DNA of 64,000 nucleotides, taken from NCBI GenBank assembly GCA_003243445.1, contig QFQQ01000010.1, positions 67,010 through 131,009 of the forward strand, written 5' to 3'. Source of the stretch: Citrobacter freundii. GTDB lineage: Bacteria; Bacteroidota; Bacteroidia; Chitinophagales; Chitinophagaceae. Positions 37,367 to 47,338 of the stretch are shown here, piece by piece. Positions within the stretch are counted from its first letter, which is position 1; the number at the start of each line of letters is the position of its first letter. The translations under genes were made by a program, and so were the position numbers. Below the pieces are notes generated by a model. The model made no database searches. It was not told where the DNA came from and was given only the letters and a program-made list of their open reading frames with translations.

Positions 37367-38827
37367 TTACTCCGGCCTATCCAAATTTCTTGCTGATATT
37401 CTGAACAGGGCCGTTCCCGAGGTCACTATCAAAAGAATATAAATGAATATTGAATCAGGAATCTTATTTCGGGTGTACTCAAATGCCGGCAACCGGTCAT
37501 AATCGTTCCTGGAGAATGAGGCCTTCGTAAACAAGGAATTAAACATTGCATGCTGCAGGTTGGCATGCAATTGCTCGGTCACTTTGGTGAAATGATGAAA
37601 AGCCCCGGCATCGTTATCAGCCAGCGCTGTAAGATAACCATCTGTACTGGCTGCAGGATTGATGAGCACACTTAGATCTGTCAATTCCTGGCGGCTCTCC
37701 ACGTCATGAAAGTAGTCTTGTACCACTGGCCATCTTTCTTTATGTAACAGCAAATGCCACGCATGATAAACCCGAAGATAAAATTCCGGTGACAACGTAT
37801 CCGCATCAGCATCTGCAAACGCCGCTTCCCCGGCCGATAGCCGTTTAATAAATCCGGAGGCAAAAAGTTTATCCTGTTCAAGCCTGGGATCTTGCGGACG
37901 GCGGGAGAAACTACTGATGCGCGTGTTATCAATAGATACAGCCATAACTCCAACCTTACTGATGATTACCGGCAATACGAGACAAAGCCCAACCCAGCTT
38001 ACTCCGCTTACCAATGCATTATAGGCTGTAGACCGGCGCAAACTATTGATGAAATAAAATAAAGAGAGCCAGAAAAAGAGATAAAAGATCGCAATTAAAA
38101 AAAACAACCCGTCGCTGAATGAAAAAGACTGTCCGAACACAACACCATTGATCAGAGTGCCGGCAATGCCGGCGATCAGTATCAGGATAACAGCAGAAAG
38201 GGCAACAACGATCAGCTTGCTCTTTACCCAGGCCTTCTCACTGATCCCCTGGGCCGCAATCAGCCGCCAATTCCCCTTATCTCTTTCTTCTGAAAGCGAG
38301 TTGAAAGAAAGCAACAGCAACATCAATGGCAGGAGGTACACTATCCAAAAACTCATATCAAAATGACCAACCAGGGCACGCAGCGGATTGCCGGTCTCCG
38401 TCTGCTTCAGCCATTGCATTTCAAAGTTCTCCGCTGTAAAAAGATAATAATACGGCAGCACGTCGCTCTGTCCGATATTGTAAATAGCGGTAGAAACCGG
38501 TTCTTTGTAAGAATACACCCGTGTATTCCATAAACCAGACCGCAGGTTACTGCTTTTAGCAAAAGCAATTTTACCATCCTGCGTAGATGTATCTGCAAGG
38601 ATTCCGGTTTTCATTGCGTTCAACAAACTATCACTTTGCTGCCGGAAAGCCAATATGGTGGATCTCTTCGCTTTTTTGTCAACATATCCCTGATACAGGG
38701 CATACAATGCTGCACTTAAAAACAGCAGCAGCACCAGCCAATTGCTTTTTCGGCTGGCAGATTGTCCGATCTGGAGTTTCACTAACTGCTTCAATGGAAT
38801 ACCCCGACCGGATGTATTTGCGTTCAT
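37367..38827 (-). CDS. ABC-2 type permease, DUF3526-like (second subunit)
   Basis: 486-aa inner-membrane protein; start at ATG 38827, 2 bp after the stop of the other permease. One helix at the N-terminus (WLVLLLFLSAALYALYQG), a ~110-residue extracytoplasmic loop, then a group of helices (FWIVYLLPLMLLLLSFNSLSEERDKGNWRL, LIVVALSAVILILIAGIAGTLI, GLFFLIAIFYLFFWLSLFYFI, VGLCLVLPVIISKVG), another soluble segment and a last helix. SLSEERDKG is typical of ABC-2 permeases. It probably forms one transporter with the product of 38830-40248 and the ATPase at 43878. Direction and cargo are unknown; ABC-2 systems are usually exporters. Confidence 0.85.
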   Translation of the reverse strand: MNANTSGRGIPLKQLVKLQIGQSASRKSNWLVLLLFLSAALYALYQGYVDKKAKRSTILAFRQQSDSLLNAMKTGILADTSTQDGKIAFAKSSNLRSGLWNTRVYSYKEPVSTAIYNIGQSDVLPYYYLFTAENFEMQWLKQTETGNPLRALVGHFDMSFWIVYLLPLMLLLLSFNSLSEERDKGNWRLIAAQGISEKAWVKSKLIVVALSAVILILIAGIAGTLINGVVFGQSFSFSDGLFFLIAIFYLFFWLSLFYFINSLRRSTAYNALVSGVSWVGLCLVLPVIISKVGVMAVSIDNTRISSFSRRPQDPRLEQDKLFASGFIKRLSAGEAAFADADADTLSPEFYLRVYHAWHLLLHKERWPVVQDYFHDVESRQELTDLSVLINPAASTDGYLTALADNDAGAFHHFTKVTEQLHANLQHAMFNSLFTKASFSRNDYDRLPAFEYTRNKIPDSIFIYILLIVTSGTALFRISARNLDRPE

Positions 38828-38829
38828 GC

Positions 38830-40248
38830 TTATAATTGATTTTTGCGGCTTATAAAGAAAATAGTGCTGATAACAAGAAGTAACCAGGCCAACAACCCGG
38901 CTATCTCTGTTTTGACAAATGACATACGCCATTTCAATGACTGTGTTGGGGCTTCAAATGCCTTGATATCGCGATACAGGCTGTTCTTAACTTTATAATG
39001 TTCCCAACTTTCGCTTCCCCAGATTGAATTATACATCATATCGTAGTTCATCGCTTGCACAAAGCTTCGGCGGTAGTCCTCCGCATCCTGCTGAAAACGC
39101 ATCTCTGTTTCAAGGCTGGCATTGCTGGCAGCCATACTTATATTACGCAGCAACATAGCCGGACTGATCAATGAAAACGAGGAGTGCAGCTTTCGCTGAT
39201 TTTCCAGTGTATTGTAAAGCGCCTTGTAATGTATGTCATATACGTTACTGCTGTATTCCTCACCCCGTTGCATAATATAGCCTTCAAGATTAAACTTCAG
39301 ACGCTGCACACTATCCACACCTTCAGCCTGCAATACAGAGTCCTGAATGCGCCTGGCCCTTTCACTGGCAACATCATGGCCATTAAGCCCATTGGCTATA
39401 TCTTCTGCGATCTTCTTTTTGAATGCATAATTGGTGATCAGCGGATAAGCATTTTCACCGGCACTCGCAGCCCATTTCGGAAGGATCACACTGCTGAAGA
39501 TCCAGAACAGCAACAACAGGGATACGGCTGCCCCGGATGTTTTTACCAATGCCGACACGGTTACGCCGATGCCACACCAGATGATGTAGTACAACAAATA
39601 GCCAAGCCACAGTAACAGAAAAGACTTTAGCGGCAGATGTGCTGAAACCGCTATTGCGCCAACCGTTACCGTCAATAACAGATAGAGCGTTATAAAACCT
39701 CCGAACAACAATGCAACAGCAGCTGTCTTTCCGGTAATAATCTGCCGTGGAGATGCGCCTTGTACTAAATACAAAGAATAAGTGCCACCGGCTTTTTCGG
39801 ACACCACCAATGTGAACGTGAGCAGGATGATCAATAAGGGTACAATAAACTGGCATACGAACGCTGGTGTAAAACTCCCGAACCGGGCACCTGTATCCTG
39901 TTCACCGCTTTCATACAACAGGAAATCGTTTTGCCGGTGTGGTTCCAGGTATACAGATGAACCGGTATAAGCCGTCAGGCCGGGATCGAATATCATGAGC
40001 ACCGAAGGCTGCTTGTAGGCATAATTGCCAAAGTGCGCTGCTATGTGCGGGTGTTTTTCTCCCTGATCCAGCCACGCGCTGCGGGAAGCTTCCTGGGCTG
40101 CTTTCCGCTTATGGAATTTGCTAACCGTCTCACCAACCTGAAACAGAAGCGACAGAAGGCTCAATACAACGAGCGTTGCCAGCAGCCACACAGTGCGCCG
40201 GTCGCGGCGCCACAGCCGCCATTCATTTCGTATGATCTGTTGTAACAT
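38830..40248 (-). CDS. ABC-2 type permease, DUF3526-like (first subunit)
   Basis: 472 aa; start at ATG 40248 (MLQQIIRNEWRLWRRDRRTVWLL). Same plan as its neighbour: N-terminal helix, large outside loop (~45-140), helices with FVCQFIVPLLIILLTFTLVVSEKAGGTYSLYLVQGAS, LLFGGFITLYLLLTVTVGAIAV, LLLWLGYLLYYIIWCGIGVTV and a C-terminal helix. The two permeases look like distant paralogues and would make a heterodimer. A 222-bp gap with no gene separates it from the DUF4374 gene upstream. NosY-type and other DUF3526 permeases are the nearest relatives I can think of. Confidence 0.85.
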   Translation of the reverse strand: MLQQIIRNEWRLWRRDRRTVWLLATLVVLSLLSLLFQVGETVSKFHKRKAAQEASRSAWLDQGEKHPHIAAHFGNYAYKQPSVLMIFDPGLTAYTGSSVYLEPHRQNDFLLYESGEQDTGARFGSFTPAFVCQFIVPLLIILLTFTLVVSEKAGGTYSLYLVQGASPRQIITGKTAAVALLFGGFITLYLLLTVTVGAIAVSAHLPLKSFLLLWLGYLLYYIIWCGIGVTVSALVKTSGAAVSLLLLFWIFSSVILPKWAASAGENAYPLITNYAFKKKIAEDIANGLNGHDVASERARRIQDSVLQAEGVDSVQRLKFNLEGYIMQRGEEYSSNVYDIHYKALYNTLENQRKLHSSFSLISPAMLLRNISMAASNASLETEMRFQQDAEDYRRSFVQAMNYDMMYNSIWGSESWEHYKVKNSLYRDIKAFEAPTQSLKWRMSFVKTEIAGLLAWLLLVISTIFFISRKNQL

Positions 40249-40470
40249 AATATTCGTTTTAAAAATGGCGACCGGCATCCCGCAGATTATAACATTTTAA
40301 AATGCAGAACAAGGTTGCTAACGAAAGACTTCCTTACATGCTTAACGTCTCACCGGTTTATATTTACCGGGAATACGGTAAGGGAACAAACCGACCAGAT
40401 GTCTTTCGACCGGTTATCAGATGGCAAGTCCACGCCTTTTGCGAAAGACAACCATTCGGCCATTGCCGCA

Positions 40471-41679
40471 TCAAAACTTAGTAAACCCATTGATCGTTCC
40501 AGCGCTTACGCCAAACTCTTTCCGTACCGCTCCAGTCGCAACAGTATAAGAATATATTGCATTGCTGTTAGCCGCCGGCACGTTGAAATAGATCTTATCA
40601 CTACCATTCCATTGCGTCATGAACGAGCTGTTACCGTAAAACTTAGGGAGAGAAGAAGAAATATTACCACTGGAAGTTCTCGCTGCGAGGTCTATTTTAT
40701 AATAGTTGCCCTTTGCCACTGTATTATAACTGGCATCCAGATCAAATGGATAACCACCTTCATCATATGCTACTGTAAATGTCAAACCGTTAAATGACCA
40801 GAGACCGAGGCATGACTTGCCCGTGGCCGCGTTCAGATCGAAAAAATATGATGCATCAAAGTCTGTTGTACCATTTTTAATACGTAGTATACCGCTGGGT
40901 TTACCGCCGTTTGCGTATCCCATTACATAGATATCGCCCATTGCATCCTTAACAAAACAATTCGGCTGGAACGAAGCAGCAGATCCTCCATTCCACATTT
41001 CGCTGCTCCTATTGTCTGATAAAAGTTTGCTTACAGTACCGGTGGTCTTATTTATGACGGCCACATATACATTATCATACAATGCATCTCCATTTGCGTT
41101 TGTATAGGTAATGCCAAGAAAAAGATCATTCCCCCTGTCAACCATACCGAAATAATAATCTCCACCAACCGATTCAGGTTTATGCGTGGAACTGAGATCA
41201 ATCGTACTAACGATCTGCATGGTGGAAGGATTAAACTTCACCAGCTTGGGAACTCCGCCGTAGCCATTGCTGGCAGCATACGCTTCTGTCTCTGAAATAA
41301 AATGTACCGTACCAAATGTCCTTAATGACGGAATAGAAAACGATCCTGCTTCAGAAGGTTTGCCATTATCATCAAAACCAAACCTGCGCAGGGTTGCGGG
41401 CGCGCCAAATGTGCTGATATAAACATAGCTGCCATAGCGATACATTGCACCACTGCTAGGCAGTTCCTTTGCATTCGACGTCCCCACTCCATCAGCAGGA
41501 AAATCATGTGTGCCGAACAAATAGGTGGTTTGATTTGGATATGTGCCGCCAGTTACGGTCAGCGCATAATTCGCTTTGGAAGGATCCTCCGGTGTATCCT
41601 TGTGATCGTCCGAACAGCCGGAAAATACTATTGTGGTCATTATCATAACGACACCATAAAACTTGAGTTTGCTTTTCAT
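40471..41679 (-). CDS. DUF4374-like beta-propeller lipoprotein
   Basis: 402-aa lipoprotein (IVFSGC-SDDHKD). The rest is a run of beta-propeller-like blades (YALTVTGG, GSYVYISTFGAPATLRRFGFD, TEAYAASNGYGGVPKLVKFN, GDIYVMGYANGGKPSGILRI), matching DUF4374 proteins, which in Bacteroidota accompany TonB receptors. As I recall, Bacteroides XusB, a surface lipoprotein that binds Fe-enterobactin next to the receptor XusA, is of this kind. It starts 12 bp after the receptor gene, so they are coupled. Inference: it holds a metal chelate at the surface for the receptor. Confidence 0.82.
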   Translation of the reverse strand: MKSKLKFYGVVMIMTTIVFSGCSDDHKDTPEDPSKANYALTVTGGTYPNQTTYLFGTHDFPADGVGTSNAKELPSSGAMYRYGSYVYISTFGAPATLRRFGFDDNGKPSEAGSFSIPSLRTFGTVHFISETEAYAASNGYGGVPKLVKFNPSTMQIVSTIDLSSTHKPESVGGDYYFGMVDRGNDLFLGITYTNANGDALYDNVYVAVINKTTGTVSKLLSDNRSSEMWNGGSAASFQPNCFVKDAMGDIYVMGYANGGKPSGILRIKNGTTDFDASYFFDLNAATGKSCLGLWSFNGLTFTVAYDEGGYPFDLDASYNTVAKGNYYKIDLAARTSSGNISSSLPKFYGNSSFMTQWNGSDKIYFNVPAANSNAIYSYTVATGAVRKEFGVSAGTINGFTKF

Positions 41680-41691
41680 GTTCTCTTTTTA

Positions 41692-43827
41692 TTATTTTTT
41701 TAATTGTTCCGTGATGTAATAACGAAGCTTGATGCTGAAAGCCCTCCCGGGTAGTTGCGCTTTAAAACTGTCATACGCTTTTCGATCCGTAAGATTATTG
41801 ATCTCAAATGACAGTGATAACCCCTTTTGCGGTGAGGCAGCAGTTATACCCGCATAATGAAGCAATTGCTCCGGAATGCGATTCTTCATTTCTCTTGCAC
41901 CATCCACTTCCCAGTACAAAAAATATTCGTGTGTGTAAGCAATATTGTACCATCCCTGTAAGGAGATCCCATCGCCTGAGACCTTCATGGTATACCTTAC
42001 GCCGCCATTGGCAAATAAATAAGGGATATTGGGCAGTCTTGCATTCTTATATCTTTCATTATTAATGCCTCCTCCATCTATAAATGACTGGTTGCGGAGA
42101 TCCTGGAATGTGACATTTCCATTCATCGAAAGAAAGGAGAACGGCGAATAAACCATTACTGCTTCAATTCCTTTTACCCTTGCCTTCAGCAGGTTCTGAT
42201 ACATGGCTGAAGTAAGCGCCGGGCGGAGATAAATAATATCCTGCACATAGCGGTAAAAACCGCCTGCTTCAAGATTAAATACCGATGAATTGAAAACAAT
42301 GTTCAGATTGATATTGTCGCTGATCTCAGGTTGTATATCCGGGTTAGGACGCACGATCATGAGATCGCCAAACATTTCATCCGCTTCCGGCAACCGGGCG
42401 GCATGTTCATAAGAGGTTTTCAGCAATACGCTTTCATTCAGACGATAGGCAAAGCCCGCATTATAAGAAATAGCCTGAACAGATTGCCTGCTGATCGTTT
42501 GTGTATTGAAGTTCAGCGTATACCCCTCTGATCTTGCCAACAGGTATTTTATGGCTGCCGTAAATTTCAATTGTCCGCTCATACGGCCTTCTATACCGAG
42601 GCCGGAAATATTTTTTATCAGCGATGATGGTGTGTCATAAAAGTCCACCCCTCCGTAATATCGCTTCGCGACAGTATCTCTCCCGGTGCGGTTATAATAC
42701 TGAAATGTATTGCTGAGTACTATTTTCAAGTCATCAGTCGCCCTGTAAGCAGCCGATAATTTAGCATTGATCACATCGGTATGGATATATAGTTCATTGC
42801 CGGACGAAACGATTTCCCCACCAGTGAGCTTTCTATCGGTCACAGCACCGTACCAGTCGTAGACATTCTGTGATGTATCCCTGAATAATCCCGATACCTT
42901 ATTGTACGATACATACGCCGATACGTCCGTATGTTTGAAAAGATTACGCTTGCTGTATCGAGCTATCGCGCTCCACAGCTGTTCCTGATAAACTGCTTTT
43001 CCATAAGGTTGAGTCATCACGATATTGCTCTGCAGTTCACGGTGAAGCCCGGAGCTTACCAGAGAAATACCAGCAGCATCAGCCCAGGAAGTATTGATCC
43101 AGCCTGCTTCACCTCTGACAGAAAAATTTCTGAATGCATCATGAAAACGCGGCACTGTTACCGGATGCGGATTGCCGAAGTTGTCATACACATCCGCATC
43201 GATCTTATAATTGTTATCACTGTAAGCCGCTGCAGCCTGTATTCCCGCAAAAAAATGTTCACCAAAGAATTTCTTTCCACCAAAGTTCAGCTTATGCGTG
43301 TTGAAGGAACTGGCAGCATAAGACGCATTAATATAATCTTCCCGCTCACGGCGGGTAACAATATTGATAGCAGCTCCCAGGGCATCGCCGCCAAGATCAA
43401 CTGGCAGAATTCCTTTATATACTTCGATCCGTTCCGTCTGTTCCAGTGGGATAATACTCAGCCCCTGCGTTTCGCCCAGATTATCCTGCGGCAACCCATC
43501 CACAAAATATTTTACCTGTTTTCCTGTGCTGCCATTGATAAAAAATTCAGCACCTGAACCATAGCCTGCAGCCTGCCGAACTTTGATGCCTGATGTCTGA
43601 CGAAGCAGATCCAGACCTGTGAAGTTTGTATTGTAAAACGGCCGGCTGTCCACCACGGACACATTTACAGGTTGCTGCTTCAACTGTTTGCTGCTAACGG
43701 CAGCCGAGACAGTAACGCCTGCCATGCTCTTGGCAGAATCTGCTGTTGGTTTTATGGCACTGGTATCCGCTTGCGCGATTGCGAAGACTGGTAAGATGCC
43801 GATGAATATACTGAACGGTAATCTCAT
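41692..43827 (-). CDS. TonB-dependent outer-membrane receptor (XusA/siderophore type)
   Basis: 711 aa from ATG 43827 (MRLPFSIFIGILPVFAIAQ); an ATG at 43836 adds three residues. No carboxypeptidase-like N-domain, unlike SusC proteins. Plug: MAGVTVSAAVSSKQLKQQPVNVSVVDS, GIKVRQAAGYGSGAEFFINGS, YFVDGLPQDN, TERIEVYKGILPVDLGGDALGAAINIVTR; barrel ends with ELHRRAFSIKLRY-like strands (AFSIKLRYYITE). This is a chelate or cofactor receptor rather than a glycan one. It follows the ABC ATPase gene by ~50 bp and precedes the DUF4374 gene, together resembling Bacteroides XusAB but with an ABC transporter instead of a PepSY protein. Confidence 0.88.
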   Translation of the reverse strand: MRLPFSIFIGILPVFAIAQADTSAIKPTADSAKSMAGVTVSAAVSSKQLKQQPVNVSVVDSRPFYNTNFTGLDLLRQTSGIKVRQAAGYGSGAEFFINGSTGKQVKYFVDGLPQDNLGETQGLSIIPLEQTERIEVYKGILPVDLGGDALGAAINIVTRREREDYINASYAASSFNTHKLNFGGKKFFGEHFFAGIQAAAAYSDNNYKIDADVYDNFGNPHPVTVPRFHDAFRNFSVRGEAGWINTSWADAAGISLVSSGLHRELQSNIVMTQPYGKAVYQEQLWSAIARYSKRNLFKHTDVSAYVSYNKVSGLFRDTSQNVYDWYGAVTDRKLTGGEIVSSGNELYIHTDVINAKLSAAYRATDDLKIVLSNTFQYYNRTGRDTVAKRYYGGVDFYDTPSSLIKNISGLGIEGRMSGQLKFTAAIKYLLARSEGYTLNFNTQTISRQSVQAISYNAGFAYRLNESVLLKTSYEHAARLPEADEMFGDLMIVRPNPDIQPEISDNINLNIVFNSSVFNLEAGGFYRYVQDIIYLRPALTSAMYQNLLKARVKGIEAVMVYSPFSFLSMNGNVTFQDLRNQSFIDGGGINNERYKNARLPNIPYLFANGGVRYTMKVSGDGISLQGWYNIAYTHEYFLYWEVDGAREMKNRIPEQLLHYAGITAASPQKGLSLSFEINNLTDRKAYDSFKAQLPGRAFSIKLRYYITEQLKK

Positions 43828-43877
43828 TGTTATCATTTCGTTTACCGGTTGGCCGGTTAACATCCTCACTGATTTTT

Positions 43878-44582
43878 TTATATCGTTTCCAGGTAAAGTT
43901 GTTGCAGTTCGTTTGCCGAGATCTCCGATGTTGCCAATACATGAACCAGCTTTCCCCGTTTCATGATGCCAATCCTTGTTCCCACATTCACTGCGTTGAA
44001 AATATCATGCGTGGCCATGAAGATGGATTTACCCTCGGCGGCAAGGTCTTTACAGATCTGCGTGAATTCTGCTGTTGCCTTTGGATCCAGACCGCTTGTC
44101 GGCTCATCCATCAGTATCACATCCGCATTCTTCGCAAGAGCGATGGCTATACCGACCTTCTGCCTCATTCCTTTGGAGAAAGTGCCCAGCCGCTTATCAT
44201 GCGCTTCCTGCTGTAAGCCGGCCTTTGTCAGAAACCCTTTCAGTAGATCGCCGGAGTACTTAAAGCCTGCCAGCCGGCTAAAGAAATCAAGATTCTCTTT
44301 CCCGGTAAGATTCCCATAAAGCTGCACCACTTCGGGGATGTATGCCACATGTTTTTTTGTACCCAGATCACCACTCTTCACTTCAATTCCCCTGATCACT
44401 GCCTTCCCGGATGTCGGTTGAATAAACCCGAGAAATAAATTGATAGTGGTGGTTTTGCCAGCTCCGTTTTGACCGAGAAGGCAAAATATTTCACCCGGAC
44501 CAATGGCGAGGTTCAGGTTGTCCAACGCGATTGTGCCGTTATAGCTCCTGGTAAGCTGCACCGCTTCCATTGCATGTTCCAT
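43878..44582 (-). CDS. ABC transporter ATP-binding protein (ABC-2 partner)
   Basis: 234-aa ATPase, first gene of the five-gene operon. Walker A GQNGAGKTTT, Q-loop PEVVQLYGNLTG, signature TFSKGMRQK (an FSKGM variant of LSGGQ common in ABC-2 ATPases), Walker B VILMDEPTSGLD, switch His in ATHD. All needed residues are present. It would energise the two DUF3526-like permeases encoded 3.6 kb downstream, with the receptor and propeller genes lying in between. Confidence 0.93.
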   Translation of the reverse strand: MEHAMEAVQLTRSYNGTIALDNLNLAIGPGEIFCLLGQNGAGKTTTINLFLGFIQPTSGKAVIRGIEVKSGDLGTKKHVAYIPEVVQLYGNLTGKENLDFFSRLAGFKYSGDLLKGFLTKAGLQQEAHDKRLGTFSKGMRQKVGIAIALAKNADVILMDEPTSGLDPKATAEFTQICKDLAAEGKSIFMATHDIFNAVNVGTRIGIMKRGKLVHVLATSEISANELQQLYLETI

Positions 44583-44714
44583 GATGCTGGTTTTTATTTT
44601 TACTTATTTGATTAATTGACCAATGGTAAAGTCCCGGCTATTGTTATTAAATGCTGAAAAGTTCATGCGTTTATAGACCCTGTTAATTACTATACTATGG
44701 AGCAGAACGATCTT

Positions 44715-47099
44715 CTACAACCTATCCTGTTCCTCCGTTCGCTTACTGCTTGCCTTGATCAGATCACTGCCGATATGATAATGCAGCGTGATGCCGATCC
44801 TTCTGGAATCGGGCTTATCCCGGTAATAATAATCCGTCACGCCACTTTGTGAAAATCCCCTGAACCGGTTCGTGTTGAAAACATCACTGACTGTTACTTG
44901 CGCATCAAAACGTCCGGGAATAAAGACCTTCTTCACTCCAAGATCCCCATAACAGATCGCCGCAGTTTTATAAATACCCCGAAGACCCGGTGAATAATAC
45001 TGTAAAGACGCATTCATTTTGATCCCCGCAGGCAGATTGAATCGCTGCTGCACTGCTACTGTAACAAACCACCGTGACAGTGTTCGTTCACCATTGAGCT
45101 TTGGAACAGGATAAGACATGCAGGCGAGATCCGGAGAGAGTTGTGCTTCCCAGAATGGGAACAAACGGAAAGGCAAGGCCGCGATCAGGTCCAGCCTTTG
45201 CATGGTGCCAAGGTTGGCTGACTGGCTTTTCACGGCTTCACCATCCATTGTCAGGCTACGGCTGATAAAATGGTTGCTGATGTTATAGCTTGCCGTCAGG
45301 ATATACTTATGCCGGATAGTGTATGCAGCCGAAAATACCCAGCCAGGTTCCGGCACCAGCGCCGGATTACCGGAATAATAAAAATATTGATCGACATACC
45401 ACCGGATGGGATTGAGGTCTGCATAAGAAGGACGGTTGATCCGCCGGCTCATGGAGATATCTATCTTGTCGCTCTCTCCTATAGCACGAGCAATGGACAG
45501 CGAAGGAAACAGCTGCTTGTATTCCCAATGATTATTTACATCCTGCCTTACTGTATAGCCATCCGCCCTGGTATATTCAAACCGCAGACCAGCCTCGATA
45601 CTTGTAGTGTTCCATTTAGCGGATACCAGCACGTATGCGGCAGCAATCCGTTCTTTATAATTGAAATGATTGGAGATCTCATCTGCGGAAACGAAGGTTC
45701 CGCCCTTCAGCGAATCGAAGTGATAAGGATTATCATTTTCCACTTCGGCATACTTCAATCCCGCTTTTACAGGATGTCTTTTAATCCGGAGACTTGCATC
45801 CGCATTGGCCGATCTGATCCTGATAAAACCCGGCTGGTGGATCCGCAACACTTCCCTGTTCAGCAGCGTTTCAGCCGGATCATAGGTATCGGTCTGCAAT
45901 AATCCGTCTGAATAATTACGATAGTTTATATAGTGAGCCTCTGCGGTGATACTTCTTCCGGCGGAATCTATATCGTACCGGTAACCCACATTCAAGGCAT
46001 CATAGAAATACGGTTCGATATTATTGTAAAGTGATCTGGTGGATCCTGTCTTATTGCCAGTTGCGTCCTGCTCACGTATCACCGCTGTCTTTACATTTTT
46101 CCAGTCATCCTTATAGCCAAGGTAATCCATGTTCAGCCGGTGCTTGAGCGATAGCTGCCATTCGGCGCCCGCGCTCCAGGTATAATAACTGGTGCGGATC
46201 TCCGACTGACTTGATCGTTGCAGGCTTTTCACCTGCCCGTTATCATTAACGTTATTACCACTCCAGCTGCTCAGGTACTGATCCGGTTTTTTATAATCAA
46301 GTGATCCGAATAAACTCATCGTTTTGGTTCGGATACTTCCGGAAACATTCGCATTCGGCATCCAGTAATAGCCTTTGGATATGCCCGAGCGGAAATCCAC
46401 CGCATACCCTTTTTTGAGATTCTTTTTGAGAATGATATTGATAACACCAGCATTGCCGGCGGCATCATATTGTGCGGATGGCGTAGTGTTAAGTTCGATC
46501 TTATTGATATCTTCCGCGCTGATACCCTTCAGAAATGTGGTCAGTTGCGCACCGGACAAATAGGTCATCTTTTCATTCACCAATACATTCACGCCTGAAG
46601 ATCCGCGCAACGTGATCGCATCATCCTGATCAATTGAAACGCCCGGCATCTTTTTCAAAAGATCAAAAGCAGTGAGACCCGAAGTAGTTGTCAGCTTCTG
46701 TATATTGAAGACGATCTTTCCCTGTTGCACTTCAACAGGCGGCATGGTTGATTTAACGGTCACCACTTCCATGGCTCTGGCCGTATCCGCCAGGATCATT
46801 ACCGGCAGCAGTTGATAGCCCGTATCTTTTACAGTAAAGGAAGAAATAAACCCAGGCTTATGGCCTGTTCTGGTAGCGGTCAATTGATATACCCCTTTGC
46901 TGATATTCCTGAATGAAAAATTGCCGGAAGTATCAGTAATGGCAAACAACTGCCGCGTGCTGTCCCCTTGTAGCCTGAGCATGACAGAGACCGATGGCAA
47001 TGCATCGAATCGCTGACCGACAATTTTTCCCGACAATAGGTTCTGCCCCATGGCAACAGGGCCTGAAAATAATACAAGCAGTAGTATAGATAAACGCAT
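44715..47099 (-). CDS. TonB-dependent-receptor-like outer-membrane beta-barrel protein
   Basis: 794 aa. I start it at ATG 47099 (MRLSILLLVLFSGPVAMG), a proper signal peptide; the longer frame adds 55 unlikely residues. Carboxypeptidase-regulatory-like domain (LSGKIVGQRFDALPSVSVML), plug (VEVQQGKIVFNIQKL, AFDLLKKMPGVSIDQDDAITLRGSSGVNVLVN, AGNAGVINIILKKN) and an OMP_b-brl_3-type barrel ending YHIGSDL. These proteins resemble TonB receptors but often lack known substrates. Its position between the metal operon and the Cys/His small-protein genes suggests a part in metal handling; that is context only. Confidence 0.85.
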   Translation of the reverse strand: MRLSILLLVLFSGPVAMGQNLLSGKIVGQRFDALPSVSVMLRLQGDSTRQLFAITDTSGNFSFRNISKGVYQLTATRTGHKPGFISSFTVKDTGYQLLPVMILADTARAMEVVTVKSTMPPVEVQQGKIVFNIQKLTTTSGLTAFDLLKKMPGVSIDQDDAITLRGSSGVNVLVNEKMTYLSGAQLTTFLKGISAEDINKIELNTTPSAQYDAAGNAGVINIILKKNLKKGYAVDFRSGISKGYYWMPNANVSGSIRTKTMSLFGSLDYKKPDQYLSSWSGNNVNDNGQVKSLQRSSQSEIRTSYYTWSAGAEWQLSLKHRLNMDYLGYKDDWKNVKTAVIREQDATGNKTGSTRSLYNNIEPYFYDALNVGYRYDIDSAGRSITAEAHYINYRNYSDGLLQTDTYDPAETLLNREVLRIHQPGFIRIRSANADASLRIKRHPVKAGLKYAEVENDNPYHFDSLKGGTFVSADEISNHFNYKERIAAAYVLVSAKWNTTSIEAGLRFEYTRADGYTVRQDVNNHWEYKQLFPSLSIARAIGESDKIDISMSRRINRPSYADLNPIRWYVDQYFYYSGNPALVPEPGWVFSAAYTIRHKYILTASYNISNHFISRSLTMDGEAVKSQSANLGTMQRLDLIAALPFRLFPFWEAQLSPDLACMSYPVPKLNGERTLSRWFVTVAVQQRFNLPAGIKMNASLQYYSPGLRGIYKTAAICYGDLGVKKVFIPGRFDAQVTVSDVFNTNRFRGFSQSGVTDYYYRDKPDSRRIGITLHYHIGSDLIKASSKRTEEQDRL

Positions 47100-47205
47100 C
47101 AAAGTGGCTTTATAAACCTGATACAATAGAAATGTGCAGTAAATGACAAAACCTGTCAGGGCTGAAATGACCGGGAAAATTGATGCATAGACAATCACCA
47201 CCCAA

Positions 47206-47230
47206 CAATGAATGAATGATTGATTGATTG
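47206..47230. repeat. 4-bp tandem repeat upstream of the 44715-47099 gene
   Basis: CAATGAATGAATGA followed by TTGATTGATTG: three AATG units followed by three ATTG units, 107-131 bp before the receptor start. It could vary in length, but it is short and outside the coding region. Confidence 0.6.
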
Positions 47231-47338
47231 TTTCACCAGTAATGCAGCAATCGCTCAACAGCATTATTGCAGATGATACCGCGTTACCGCGTCATCGCGA
47301 TCGGTGCGGTAGTAATTCCAGATGTCAGCTCCCAACGC

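Noticed and set aside
42931..43557. 208-codon plus-strand frame as a gene
   Set aside because: It lies wholly opposite the TonB receptor gene, has no protein features and is a codon-bias shadow; the same holds for 45270-45902, 4370-5020 and 57189-57824.
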